Shown here: positions 43,882-53,055 of the stretch, one piece after another
Numbering within the stretch: the first letter of the stretch is position 1
How the letters are laid out: each line of letters opens with the position of its first letter
NCBI RefSeq assembly: GCF_001696685.1
Contig: NZ_MBFG01000001.1
Span: forward strand, 58,117 to 122,116
Direction: 5' to 3'
From: Nosocomiicoccus ampullae
Lineage (GTDB): Bacteria > Bacillota > Bacilli > Staphylococcales > Salinicoccaceae
DNA: 64,000 bases
Program-made: the position numbers and the translations under genes
The notes under the pieces: model-generated
Databases searched by the model: none
The model's input: only the letters and a program-made list of their open reading frames with translations
What the model was told of the DNA's origin: nothing

Positions 43882-45177
43882 ATGAATGTAGCAGTTATAG
43901 GTAGCGGCGGAAGAGAACATGCGATCGTAAAAATGTTAGCAGACTCTAAGGCTGCAGATAAAATCATTGCAATACCTGGTAATGCTGGCATGAATGATAT
44001 TTGTGAAGTGATGTATAGAGTAGACCCAAATGACTTTGATGCAATTGCAGGTATTTGTATCGAAAGACAAATCGACTGGGTCATTATCGGACCGCCAGAA
44101 CCACTCGAAAAAGGTTTAGCAGACTTTTTAATCGATGAGTACGGTTTAACTGTTTTTGGCCCACGTAAACACGAGGCTCAAATAGAAACTTCTAAAATAT
44201 TTACGAAGCAATTACTTAATAAATACAATATCCCAACTGCGGATTATAAAATATTTACAAACTACAACGAAGCAAAAAACTATTTAACAGAATCTGAATA
44301 TCCAATCGTTATTAAACATGATGGACTCGGTGACAACACGAAAGTTGTCGTCGCACAGTCACAAGATGAAGCGTATGAAGCACTCGATTATATCGCTCAA
44401 TTTAAAGGAGAAGACACACCTAAAATCGAGCCGATTATTATCGAAGAATATTTAGACGGAGAAGAGTTTTCGTTAATGGTACTCGTCAATGAAGATGTAT
44501 TTCATCCGTTTGAAATTATCGCTCAAGACCATAAATCTGCGTATAAGCGTGGAGTCGGACCGAATACAAACGGTATGGGAGCATATGCTCCAATCACACA
44601 CCTTGACGATTCAGTACGCCAAGAAGCGATTGATACACTTGTAAAACCTACAGTTGACGCGATGGTTAAAGAGGGGATGAAATACTTCGGGGTCCTATTT
44701 TTAGGAGCGATGCATACAAAAGACGGCGTAAAAGTGTTAGAGTATAACGCACGTTTTGGTGACCCGGAAGCACAAGTGTTAATGAGTATGTTAGAAAACG
44801 ACTTTTTAAATATGCTTGAAAAGTTAAAACGTAAAGAGTCTTTTGAAATGAAGTGGAAAAAAGGCTTTATGGCAGGTGCTGTACTTGCGACAAAAGACTA
44901 TCCATATAAAGAAAACGTCGGTCTCGAGTTAGATTTCCCTGAATCTTTAAAAGAGCATATGTATATTAGTGGGCTATCTCAAAAAGAAGATGGCAGTTAT
45001 ATATCAAGTAAAGGACGCGTCCTCATGGTGTGTAACCACGGTAATACAATCGAAGAAGCGTTAAACAAAGTATATAAACACATGAAACAAATCAAATACA
45101 ATGACGGAGATTTTTACTACCGAGAAGATATCGGTCACCGTGCATTAAATAGCAGTAAAGAGAAAGGCGAGCAGTAG
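43882..45177 (+). CDS. purD: Phosphoribosylamine--glycine ligase (PurD)-like protein with altered ATP loop
   Basis: GAR synthetase family, 431 residues. Family blocks: [11 protein letters not shown] (2-16), [47 protein letters not shown] (usual GPNTGGMGAY) and [14 protein letters not shown]. Two catalytic regions deviate: GPEAPL reads GPPEPL, and the ATP-grasp loop usually K-A-D-G-L-A-A-G-K-G reads K145-[12 protein letters not shown] 43882 follows TAGGAGA. With no other pur gene adjacent, it may be a slow or re-purposed ATP-grasp ligase, or a PurD whose partners lie elsewhere. Length and frame are intact, so it is not a pseudogene. Confidence 0.8.
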   Translation: MNVAVIGSGGREHAIVKMLADSKAADKIIAIPGNAGMNDICEVMYRVDPNDFDAIAGICIERQIDWVIIGPPEPLEKGLADFLIDEYGLTVFGPRKHEAQIETSKIFTKQLLNKYNIPTADYKIFTNYNEAKNYLTESEYPIVIKHDGLGDNTKVVVAQSQDEAYEALDYIAQFKGEDTPKIEPIIIEEYLDGEEFSLMVLVNEDVFHPFEIIAQDHKSAYKRGVGPNTNGMGAYAPITHLDDSVRQEAIDTLVKPTVDAMVKEGMKYFGVLFLGAMHTKDGVKVLEYNARFGDPEAQVLMSMLENDFLNMLEKLKRKESFEMKWKKGFMAGAVLATKDYPYKENVGLELDFPESLKEHMYISGLSQKEDGSYISSKGRVLMVCNHGNTIEEALNKVYKHMKQIKYNDGDFYYREDIGHRALNSSKEKGEQ

Positions 45178-45240
45178 CTCGTCTTTTAATTTGATGATTT
45201 ACACGTCTCTTTTCTGTATAATATTTAAAGAGGTGAAGTC

Positions 45241-46488
45241 ATGTATAAACGATTTAATGACCACAAAGAGACAATCGCTTGTACGCTACTTGGCGTATTT
45301 TTTCTTATACAAGGATTGTTTATATTAATTAACTTTAAAAGTATTACAAATAAACAAGATATTTCCGGGGAAAAGATTAAAAACGTATTTGATTTTATCA
45401 ATATATTTTTTATAGAGCTTAAAAATATTTTAGGTATTGTGTTTCAGCATTCTATACTGATTACGTTACTGTCAGGCGTTGTCCTTGTCGGACTCGGACT
45501 ACTGATGTTTAAGTTTGCGAAAGTAATGAATAGAACGACAGCTTACGACCGTCGTTTTATCGTATTCTTTTTTAGTTTAACGTTTGTCATGTTTTTATGG
45601 TCGACATTTTTAATGTCACACGTATACGGATGGAGCAGTATTTTATTTTTACTCGCGTTTAGTGTACATATGATTTATAACGTCTTTAATGAGTATTTCG
45701 ATAAAATATATCGTAAAGCACAATATTTAGTCATTTTATTCTTTTACAGTGTGGCTTATTTTGTTACGCAAAATAGCGTGTACTCTAATATCGATTCTGG
45801 GCTTCGTCCAACAGACGTATTATCGATCAACATGTACTACACGATGACGTGGACACTCGCATTACTCACACTATCAGTCGGTGTCTTTTTATCTAAATCA
45901 GAAAACATTTTAAAACGACCAGTGAAAGATGAAGAACGAGAAATGTCACGTGTTCACGCGAGACGTAAAATTAAGTTAAACGTAGACGTCAACAAATACT
46001 TTACGTTTATGCATGCTGTATACCGTGTGCGTGACAAAGTAATTAACGCTTTTTATAACTTTTTTGAAATTAAGCCGATCCGCTGGGTAAAAGTGAATTA
46101 CTTTGAACTCGTCTTTGGATTCTTGACGTTAATCGTTATCTTTTTAGAGTTTAACAACCGTAACAACGTCGTATTTGAAGGGCTATTTAAAATTTCAAAT
46201 GTAAAATATATGTACGAGTGGTTTAACTTAGCGTTAACGTTTCTGCTTGCGGTACTGTATATTTTATTTACAGTGCTTAATACGTTAAAAGATAAAGCAT
46301 ACAACAGACAAATGATTATCATCGTCGCTTTATGGCTAAAAGTAACGACGAGTCTCTTTATAACATTATTTAGAGATGTCGAGTTAAGCATTTTTATATT
46401 ACCTTTGAATATCTCGCTCGTGTTACTGACAACGCCACTTCTTTTAATGAGTATATTTAAAACATTTAGAGGTGAGAGAAATGATTAA
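45241..46488 (+). CDS. Polytopic membrane protein of unknown function
   Basis: I do not recognise this family. 415 residues with about nine to ten hydrophobic helices: one near 13-33, several between 68 and 215, a basic cytosolic loop (about 220-285, with RPVKDEEREMSRVHARRK), and a second helix group from about 290 to 405. No transport or catalytic signature is visible. ATG 45241 follows AGAGGTGAAGTC. Its end overlaps the hutG start by 8 bp, so the two are translated from one message. Confidence 0.65.
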   Translation: MYKRFNDHKETIACTLLGVFFLIQGLFILINFKSITNKQDISGEKIKNVFDFINIFFIELKNILGIVFQHSILITLLSGVVLVGLGLLMFKFAKVMNRTTAYDRRFIVFFFSLTFVMFLWSTFLMSHVYGWSSILFLLAFSVHMIYNVFNEYFDKIYRKAQYLVILFFYSVAYFVTQNSVYSNIDSGLRPTDVLSINMYYTMTWTLALLTLSVGVFLSKSENILKRPVKDEEREMSRVHARRKIKLNVDVNKYFTFMHAVYRVRDKVINAFYNFFEIKPIRWVKVNYFELVFGFLTLIVIFLEFNNRNNVVFEGLFKISNVKYMYEWFNLALTFLLAVLYILFTVLNTLKDKAYNRQMIIIVALWLKVTTSLFITLFRDVELSIFILPLNISLVLLTTPLLLMSIFKTFRGERND

Positions 46489-47365
46489 ACACGAATATAC
46501 AGGTCGCATTGATTCAGATCGTAAAGAACGTTTCCACCAAGTCGTTCAGTCGTATACGAATGAAACAAAGTCAGACGTCATCGTCGGATTTATGTCTGAC
46601 GAAGGTGTGAAACGAAATAAAGGAAGAGTCGGTGCGAAAGAAGCACCGACTAAAATTCGTGAGAGAATGTCGTCAATGGCGTACATGAATGATGTTTATG
46701 ACATTGGTAGTATTGAGGGTACCGAAGATTTAGAAGCGTCCCAACAACAACTCGGGAATGTCGTATCAAAACTTCTTCAAAATGATAACTTCACTGTAAT
46801 CTTAGGTGGCGGTCACGAAACAGTTTACGGGCATTACCTAGGCGTAAGAGATGCGTTTAAAGAAGAAAAAATTGCCGTTTTAAATTTAGATGCCCACTTT
46901 GATCTTAGAAAAGAACGTAAAAGTTCCGGCACGATGTTTTATGAAATGCTTTCTGAAGACGACAATATCGATTATTACGTCATCGGAATACAACAACTCG
47001 GAAACACGTTAACATTATTTGAAACTGCAGATGAATTCGGTGTGAAATACTGGACGCTCGACGAAGTACGACAAAACGAATCACTACTTGACACAATTAA
47101 GGGAGAACTCGAAAACTATGATCACGTCTTCATGACGCTATGTATGGATAGCGTTCAAGAAGGAGTGGCACCTGGAACGAGTGCGCCGTCACCAAACGGA
47201 TTTACTGCTGAAGAAGTCGTTTCGACAGTGAAATATTTCGGAACGTTAAACAATTTAACGTCATTTGACGTTTCAGAAGTATCACCACCACTTGATATCA
47301 ATGAGCGTACTTCAAGTTTAGCTGCATTCATTGTGTTAACATTACTCACAGAGAAGAATAAATAA
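46481..47365 (+). CDS. hutG: Formimidoylglutamase HutG (ureohydrolase family)
   Basis: Arginase/agmatinase-family hydrolase, 294 residues; most like formimidoylglutamase of histidine degradation. Metal-binding blocks: GGGHETVYGHY (near 112), NLDAHFDLR (near 137) and the third motif VFMTLCMDSVQEGVAPGTSAPSPNG (near 215). In arginases the third motif is S-x-D-x-D; here the first Asp position is Cys (T-L-C-M-D). I cannot say by eye whether that is usual in HutG proteins. No hutU, hutI or hutH is adjacent. ATG 46481 follows AGAGGTGAG and overlaps the upstream gene. Confidence 0.82.
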   Translation: MIKHEYTGRIDSDRKERFHQVVQSYTNETKSDVIVGFMSDEGVKRNKGRVGAKEAPTKIRERMSSMAYMNDVYDIGSIEGTEDLEASQQQLGNVVSKLLQNDNFTVILGGGHETVYGHYLGVRDAFKEEKIAVLNLDAHFDLRKERKSSGTMFYEMLSEDDNIDYYVIGIQQLGNTLTLFETADEFGVKYWTLDEVRQNESLLDTIKGELENYDHVFMTLCMDSVQEGVAPGTSAPSPNGFTAEEVVSTVKYFGTLNNLTSFDVSEVSPPLDINERTSSLAAFIVLTLLTEKNK

Positions 47366-47380
47366 CATGGAGGAATTTAC

Positions 47381-47818
47381 ATGTACGAATATAGTGAACA
47401 ATTATTAAATGAAAAAATAGAAATCGCACGTGAACTCGTTAAAAAGAAAGCAATTAAATCTGGAATTGCAGCAGCTTTACCTGTCCCTTTACTCGATTTA
47501 GGAACAGACGTTAAATATATGACAGAAATTGAAGACGAAATTAACGAAGTATTCGGTGTGACGAAAGAAGAAATCGAAAATAATGCAGACTCTATAAAAA
47601 CACGTATTATGATTATGTTCTCAAGTGGAGTCGGTGACGTCGTATCTAAGTTTTCTACAAAAGCAATTTTAAAAGTAATCTCTAAAAAGAATAATAAACC
47701 GTCGCTTGCAGTTTCTAAAATTGTTACGCATAGTGTAAACGGTGCAGTGAGTTACTTCTTAATGAAAAAACTCGGTGACAACCATATCGATTTTGTCGTT
47801 CAACAATTAAAAAAATAA
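47381..47818 (+). CDS. Small hydrophobic-core protein, DUF697-like
   Basis: 145 residues. A helical N-terminus is followed by KSGIAAALPVPLLDLGTDVKYMTEI (about 26-50). That resembles the A-x-P-x-P-x-x-D segment of DUF697/EcsC-like proteins, which associate with membranes or GTPases. Later come two amphipathic helices (FSSGVGDVVSKFSTKAILKVI and LAVSKIVTHSVNGAVSYFLMKKLG). Function is unknown. ATG 47381 follows ATGGAGG, 15 bp after hutG, so it is probably in the same operon. Confidence 0.6.
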   Translation: MYEYSEQLLNEKIEIARELVKKKAIKSGIAAALPVPLLDLGTDVKYMTEIEDEINEVFGVTKEEIENNADSIKTRIMIMFSSGVGDVVSKFSTKAILKVISKKNNKPSLAVSKIVTHSVNGAVSYFLMKKLGDNHIDFVVQQLKK

Positions 47819-47907
47819 AAAATTAAAGTCTCAGATGAATTTTTTTATGAAATCGTGTACAATTAGTTTAATTCAGATGTTTAAACGACTTGTAAAGGAG
47901 AGAGATT

Positions 47908-48180
47908 ATGCAACAAAAGACTTTTTCTATTGTCGATGAAACAGGTATTCATGCGAGACCTGCGACAAAACTTGTGCAAACAGCAACGAAGTTTAAAGCA
48001 AACATTGACTTAGAATATAACAGTAAAAAAGTAAACTTAAAGTCTATCATGGGCGTCATGTCACTTGGTGTTGGCAAGGGTGCTGAAATTACGATTCACG
48101 CAGACGGTGATGATGAAACAGAAGCGCTTGAAGCAATTCAAAACACATTAGTTCATGAAGGTCTGATAGGTGATGAGTAA
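47908..48180 (+). CDS. ptsH: Phosphocarrier protein HPr
   Basis: PTS phosphocarrier, 90 residues. Both regulatory sites are present: His15 in GIHARPA (phosphorylated by enzyme I) and Ser46 in [11 protein letters not shown] (phosphorylated by HPr kinase, for CcpA signalling). ATG 47908 follows AAAGGAGAGAG. Its stop overlaps the ptsI start, as usual in Firmicutes. An active Ser46 fits the cre-like site seen at 43828. Confidence 0.97.
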   Translation: MQQKTFSIVDETGIHARPATKLVQTATKFKANIDLEYNSKKVNLKSIMGVMSLGVGKGAEITIHADGDDETEALEAIQNTLVHEGLIGDE

Positions 48181-49861
48181 ACTCACAGGTATTACAGTTG
48201 AACCAGGAATCGTTAGTGGAAAAGTTGTCGTCATAAGAGACGTCAACTTTGATATTAACAAGAACGAGGTAGACGCTGCTTCTATTTGGAGAGAGCATCA
48301 AAGACTCGATATCGCAATAGAGACATCTAAAAGAGAACTTCGTGTTATTCAAGATAATAGGGAGTTCTCTATTTCTTTAGGTGATGAAGCGATATTAGAA
48401 GCACAAATTATGATGCTCGAAGATCCGTACTTTATCGAGGATATTCGAGATGTTATTAACAAAGGGAAGACGGCAGAATACGCGGTTAACTTTGTAAAAG
48501 AAGCACTGACGGAATCATTTAATGCAATTGAAGATGCGTATTTACGTGCACGTCGTAACGACGTCATTGACTTAACAGAACGTATTATTGCAAATCTTTT
48601 AGATACGCCACGTGTAGACTTTTCACAACTAAATTCTGATACGATTATCGTTGCAAAAGAATTGCCACCGTCTATTACGGCAAGTCTCGATAAAAAGTAT
48701 ATTAAAGGCGTCGTGTTAGAATCCGGTGCAAAACATTCTCACACAGGCTTACTCTTAATGTCAAAGGGAATCCCTGCGTTATTTAACGTCGGTGACGTTT
48801 TAAGTTACGCAGAGGACAGCCATTATGCGATTTTAAACAGCGCGGACGGTGTCATTAATTTCTCTCCGACAAAAGAAGAACTAGAAGCAATTTTTCTTAT
48901 GAAAGAAAACAATGAACAAATCGAACTGACGAAAGATACGTATTCAAAAGATCACGTAAAAATCCGTGTATCTGCTAACGTTTCTGTTCAGTCATCCGTA
49001 GAAGAAGCCATTCAATATAAAGCTGATGGCGCGGGGTTAATGCGCACGGAATTCATGTATATGAGTCACAATGATTTCCCAAAAGAGACAGATGAAAATA
49101 GAGTTTATGAATCCGTCGTAAAAGCACTAGATGACGTGACGTTTCGATTACTCGATATCGGTGGGGATAAGTTTTTACCTTATCATCCTGAAGAGTTGCT
49201 CGATGAAGTCAACCCAGCACTCGGTACCCGTGGAGTAAGATTTTTAAAACTACATGAACGTACACTTCGTCAACAAATCCGTGCGATCATTCGTGCGAGT
49301 CGATTTGGTACGGTTAAAATTATGGTGCCGATGGTCACGTCCGTCGAAGAGTTTTTATGGATTAAAAACATCTTAAATGAAGAAAAAATTCATTTACGAA
49401 TGACAGACAAAATCGATCTCGGTGCGATGATTGAAACACCGGCTGCAGCAATACACGTCGATAGTTTCGCTAAACATGCGGATTTTTTAAGTATCGGAAC
49501 GAACGATTTAACACAGTTTTTACTTGCGTTTGACCGTACGAGCCCGAACTTTGATTTACTCGCTCAATCGATGCATCCTAGTATTTTTAAAGTGATTCGT
49601 AACGTCGTTATGAGCGGGAAAAAATACGATATCCCTGTGTCAATATGCGGTGTGCTCGGCCAAAATTTAGAAGCATTACCGATATTACTTGGACTTGGTA
49701 TTCGTCATATTAGTATCGATCCTAATAAAATGGTAGAAGTGAAAACTCGTATTTCACAGTTAAAAATTAAACAGCTGCAAAGACTGCGTCCTTTACTCGC
49801 ACAAATTGAAACAGAAGAAGAACTGCTGTCTATCGCACGCAAACTCGATAAATCAACCTAA
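48173..49861 (+). CDS. ptsI: Phosphoenolpyruvate-protein phosphotransferase (enzyme I), divergent
   Basis: PTS enzyme I, 562 residues. The HPr-binding helical domain and swivel domain are followed by the PEP-binding TIM barrel. Catalytic residues kept: [38 protein letters not shown] and the acid Cys in SICGVLG. Two places differ from typical enzyme I: the phospho-His segment, normally GG(R/K)TSH(T/S)A, reads GAKHSHTG (H188, H190), and the MCGE motif reads ICGV, losing the Glu. The start is ATG 48173, overlapping ptsH by 8 bp. Adjacency to HPr supports a real enzyme I. Confidence 0.9.
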   Translation: MSKLTGITVEPGIVSGKVVVIRDVNFDINKNEVDAASIWREHQRLDIAIETSKRELRVIQDNREFSISLGDEAILEAQIMMLEDPYFIEDIRDVINKGKTAEYAVNFVKEALTESFNAIEDAYLRARRNDVIDLTERIIANLLDTPRVDFSQLNSDTIIVAKELPPSITASLDKKYIKGVVLESGAKHSHTGLLLMSKGIPALFNVGDVLSYAEDSHYAILNSADGVINFSPTKEELEAIFLMKENNEQIELTKDTYSKDHVKIRVSANVSVQSSVEEAIQYKADGAGLMRTEFMYMSHNDFPKETDENRVYESVVKALDDVTFRLLDIGGDKFLPYHPEELLDEVNPALGTRGVRFLKLHERTLRQQIRAIIRASRFGTVKIMVPMVTSVEEFLWIKNILNEEKIHLRMTDKIDLGAMIETPAAAIHVDSFAKHADFLSIGTNDLTQFLLAFDRTSPNFDLLAQSMHPSIFKVIRNVVMSGKKYDIPVSICGVLGQNLEALPILLGLGIRHISIDPNKMVEVKTRISQLKIKQLQRLRPLLAQIETEEELLSIARKLDKST

Positions 49862-49885
49862 ATACACTCGTATTTAGGATTTTTT
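49857..49885 (+). terminator. ptsHI terminator
   Basis: Perfect 9-bp stem CCTAAATAC / GTATTTAGG with ACTC loop and T-run; the 5' arm overlaps the ptsI stop. Confidence 0.93.
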
Positions 49886-49970
49886 GATTTTAATTATGAA
49901 TCTTTTGTGAAAGTCTGAACATGTGTACTATACTAGATACAAGAAGTGTTAATAATAGAGGAGGAAAAGT

Positions 49971-51335
49971 ATGGAAGATGTTTTAATTGGTCGAATATTG
50001 ACTGGTTTAACGTTAGGTGTACATATTCTGTATGCGACAGTAGGAGTAGGAATTCCGTTACTCATTATGGTACTGGAATTTCTAGGCATTAAAAAGAATG
50101 ATTATCACTACTTAACGATGGCACGTAGAATTGCGATGGGATACACAGTCACTGTTGCCGTAGGTGTTGTTACCGGTACAATTATCGGTCTTCAATTATC
50201 ATTAATATGGCCACAGTTTATGCAACTTGCCGGTCATATTATTGCGTTACCACTATTCATGGAAACATTTGCGTTTTTCTTTGAAGCGATATTTTTAGGT
50301 ATTTACTTATATACGTGGGATCGATTTAAAAATCGCTGGCACCACTGGTATTTAACAATTCCAGTCGTACTTGGTGCAGGAATTTCCGCGGTGTTTATTA
50401 CGATGGTAAATAGCTTTATGAACTCTCCAGCAGGCTTTAAAATCGTTGACGGTGTGTTAAAAAATGTCGATCCTTTAAAAGCGATGTTTAACCCGTCGAT
50501 GCCAGAACGAGTGTTCCACGTACTCGTTACAGCGTATATGACAGCAGCGTTTATTATGGTGACGATCGCAGCGTTTAACTTATTAAAGTCTAAATTCGAT
50601 GAAGATCGTGAGTATCACAAAAAAGGCTTAAAAGTGATGATGGTCATTGGTTTAATTATGTCTGGACTCACTTTACTCGCAGGAGATTTATCTGCAAAGT
50701 ATTTACATAATCATCAACCAGAAAAACTTGCTGCAATGGAGTGGCACTTTGAAACAGAAAGTAACGCGGATTTAATTTTATTTGGTGTACTCGATGAAGA
50801 AAACCAAGAAGTGAAAGGTGCACTCAGAATTCCGAGCGCGTTAAGTATTTTATCGGACTGGAAACCGAGTACTGAAGTGACAGGGTTAAACGATATCCCT
50901 AAAGATGAATGGCCACCACTTGTCATTCACTATTTCTTTGACGTCATGGTATTCTTTGGAATGTTTGGATTCGGAGCGAGTCTTTTATACTTTATCTTAA
51001 AATGGTTAAAACCGGAGTTACTACACAGTAAGTTGATGTTGTATATATATGTCTTAACCGGTCCGTTATCATTTTTAGCAATTGAAGCGGGTTGGTTTAC
51101 AGCTGAACTTGGTCGTCAGCCATGGATGGTACGTGGATATATGCGCGTCAGTGAAGCGATCACCGAGGCGAGTGGTTTAGGGTTAACGCTAATCCTATTC
51201 GGTGTTTTATACTTCGTATTAGTAACGACGACTATTCTCGTGTTAACGCGTATGTTTAAAGATAAATCAGCAAAAGATAGCCAAATTCAATATTATGGTA
51301 CTGAAAGTTTAGATGAGACTGGAGGTCGATTCTAA
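49971..51335 (+). CDS. cydA: Cytochrome bd-type quinol oxidase subunit I CydA
   Basis: Haem-bearing subunit of the bd oxidase, 454 residues, about nine helices. Probable ligands: His in VHILYATVG (b595, residue 18) and His in RVFHVLVTAYM (b558). The menaquinol-site block QPEKLAAMEWHFETES and the GRQPWMVRGYMR motif are present. The quinol loop is short, as in Bacillales and cyanide-insensitive types. ATG 49971 follows GAGGAGGAAA. Stop and cydB start overlap (TAATG). Confidence 0.95.
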   Translation: MEDVLIGRILTGLTLGVHILYATVGVGIPLLIMVLEFLGIKKNDYHYLTMARRIAMGYTVTVAVGVVTGTIIGLQLSLIWPQFMQLAGHIIALPLFMETFAFFFEAIFLGIYLYTWDRFKNRWHHWYLTIPVVLGAGISAVFITMVNSFMNSPAGFKIVDGVLKNVDPLKAMFNPSMPERVFHVLVTAYMTAAFIMVTIAAFNLLKSKFDEDREYHKKGLKVMMVIGLIMSGLTLLAGDLSAKYLHNHQPEKLAAMEWHFETESNADLILFGVLDEENQEVKGALRIPSALSILSDWKPSTEVTGLNDIPKDEWPPLVIHYFFDVMVFFGMFGFGASLLYFILKWLKPELLHSKLMLYIYVLTGPLSFLAIEAGWFTAELGRQPWMVRGYMRVSEAITEASGLGLTLILFGVLYFVLVTTTILVLTRMFKDKSAKDSQIQYYGTESLDETGGRF

Positions 51336-52348
51336 TGGATTTTGCAACACTAGGTATTACAGTACTTTGGACGTTTTTATACGGATACGTCGTCATTGCA
51401 TCGATTGACTTTGGTGCAGGGTTTTATAACTTCTATGCAAAATTAACGAATCAAGATAATATTATTACACCGATTATTAACCGCTATTTAAATCCTGTAT
51501 GGGAAGTCACAAACGTATTCTTCGTATTCTTCTTCGTTGGGATCGTCGGATTTTTCCCGGACTCGGCATACTATTTCGGTACGGTATTGTTGATTCCAGC
51601 GTCCATTTCGTTAATCATGTTAGCGATTCGCGGAAGTTATTATGCTTTTAACCAATATTCACAAGGAACGAATATGGTTTGGACGTTTTTATACGGTGTA
51701 ACAGGGTTATTTATCCCAGCGTCGCTTTCAGTCGCATTAGTCATAGCAGAAGGTGGTTTTATAGAAGAAACTGCTGCTGGACTTGATTTAGACTATGTAG
51801 AACTATTTTTTAGCGGGTATACGTGGTCGGTCGTATTTTTAGCAGTCATTTCTGTGTTATATATTTCGAGTGGTTTTTTACTTTTCTATTCGAATCGTGC
51901 AAAAGCAAAGCAAGCAGTAGAGTTAACACGTACATGGTTTTTAACATGGACAATTCCAATGCTCGTCATTTCTCAATTTGTGTTCCTAGAGCTTCGCGCA
52001 ACGAATAGAGAGCACTTTGACAATGCCACACAAAACTATTGGTACTTCTTCTTATGTAGTATTGTATTTATGGCAATCGCGGCTTACTTAGTTTATAAAA
52101 AGAAAAATTACGGTGTCGCGTTTGTTATGGTGATGTTACAGTTTGCGTTCGCATTTTTCGGATATGGAATTAGTAAATTACCTTATATTTTATATCCGTT
52201 TATAAAACTCGATGCGGTCGTTAACGACTCGATGGCCATCGCACTCGTCATTGTGTTCGTTTTAGGTTTACTATTACTTATTCCAAGTCTTATAATATTA
52301 ATGAGATTATTCTTATTCGACAAAGATTACGTACAAGGTAAGGAGTAA
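51335..52348 (+). CDS. cydB: Cytochrome bd-type quinol oxidase subunit II CydB
   Basis: 337-residue membrane partner of CydA with about eight to nine helices; the N-terminal block TVLWTFLYGYVVIASIDFGAGFY matches the conserved CydB start (G-x-D-F-G). Overlaps cydA by one base and is followed within 3 bp by the ktrC-type gene, as in Staphylococcus. Confidence 0.94.
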   Translation: MDFATLGITVLWTFLYGYVVIASIDFGAGFYNFYAKLTNQDNIITPIINRYLNPVWEVTNVFFVFFFVGIVGFFPDSAYYFGTVLLIPASISLIMLAIRGSYYAFNQYSQGTNMVWTFLYGVTGLFIPASLSVALVIAEGGFIEETAAGLDLDYVELFFSGYTWSVVFLAVISVLYISSGFLLFYSNRAKAKQAVELTRTWFLTWTIPMLVISQFVFLELRATNREHFDNATQNYWYFFLCSIVFMAIAAYLVYKKKNYGVAFVMVMLQFAFAFFGYGISKLPYILYPFIKLDAVVNDSMAIALVIVFVLGLLLLIPSLIILMRLFLFDKDYVQGKE

Positions 52349-52351
52349 GTT

Positions 52352-53014
52352 ATGAAAAAAGAATTTGCGGTAATCGGACTCGGAAGATTCGGTTCGAGTA
52401 TCGTTAAAGAATTACAAAAGTTAAATGTGAACGTTCTTGCGATTGACAAAGATGAAGCGGTTATTAACGAATATAAGGATCTTGTCACTGAAGCGGTGAT
52501 CGGTAATACGATGGATGAAAACGTCTTAAAAAGTGTAGGTATTACTAACTTCGACCACGTCATCGTTGCGATTGGTGAGAGTATTCAAGGCAGTATTTTA
52601 ACGACACTTATATTAAAAGACCTCGGATGCGAAAAAGTGACGGTTAAAGCTCAAAATGATTATCACGGTAGAGTGTTAGAAAAAATCGGTGCAGATGCTG
52701 TGATTCACCCTGAAAGAGATATCGGGCGATTACTTGCACACCGACTCGTATCGACACATACTCTCGATATACTCGAAATTTCAGATAACCACTCAATCGT
52801 AGAATTTAAAGCAGTTGAAGCTTTTACAAATCGTACGCTAGATGAGTTAGACTTTAGAAATAAATTTGGAGTATCCGTATTAGCCATTAAACGACATGAG
52901 CACATTATCGTGTCGCCAGATTCGCACACGCCAATTCTTGAAGACGATATTTTAATATTAATTGCAAGCGATGAAGATCTCTCACACTTTGAAATAGTGA
53001 TGGGGGACAACTAA
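52352..53014 (+). CDS. ktrC: Ktr system potassium uptake regulatory subunit (KtrC/KtrA)
   Basis: Cytosolic RCK gating ring subunit for KtrB/KtrD channels. 220 residues: an N-terminal Rossmann domain (VIGLGRFGSSIVKEL, residues 5-19, then the AIDKDE acidic end for nucleotide; the family binds ATP/ADP) and a TrkA-C domain (about 135-215) that in the family binds c-di-AMP. ATG 52352 follows AAGGAG. Location next to cydAB is the staphylococcal ktrC position; the membrane partner is encoded at 14797. Confidence 0.92.
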   Translation: MKKEFAVIGLGRFGSSIVKELQKLNVNVLAIDKDEAVINEYKDLVTEAVIGNTMDENVLKSVGITNFDHVIVAIGESIQGSILTTLILKDLGCEKVTVKAQNDYHGRVLEKIGADAVIHPERDIGRLLAHRLVSTHTLDILEISDNHSIVEFKAVEAFTNRTLDELDFRNKFGVSVLAIKRHEHIIVSPDSHTPILEDDILILIASDEDLSHFEIVMGDN

Positions 53015-53048
53015 AAAATACCCGTTACAATTAAGTAACGGGTATTTT
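53015..53048. terminator. Bidirectional terminator between ktrC and rnjA
   Basis: Perfect 14-bp stem AAAATACCCGTTAC / GTAACGGGTATTTT between convergent genes. Confidence 0.93.
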
Positions 53049-53055
53049 CAAGTTT

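Noticed and set aside
43728-44084. N-terminal extension of FolD by about 119 residues
   Set aside because: The extension has no homology pattern, overlaps the purD start and promoter, and the ATG at 43727 has an AGGGGGAT ribosome site and gives the normal FolD length.
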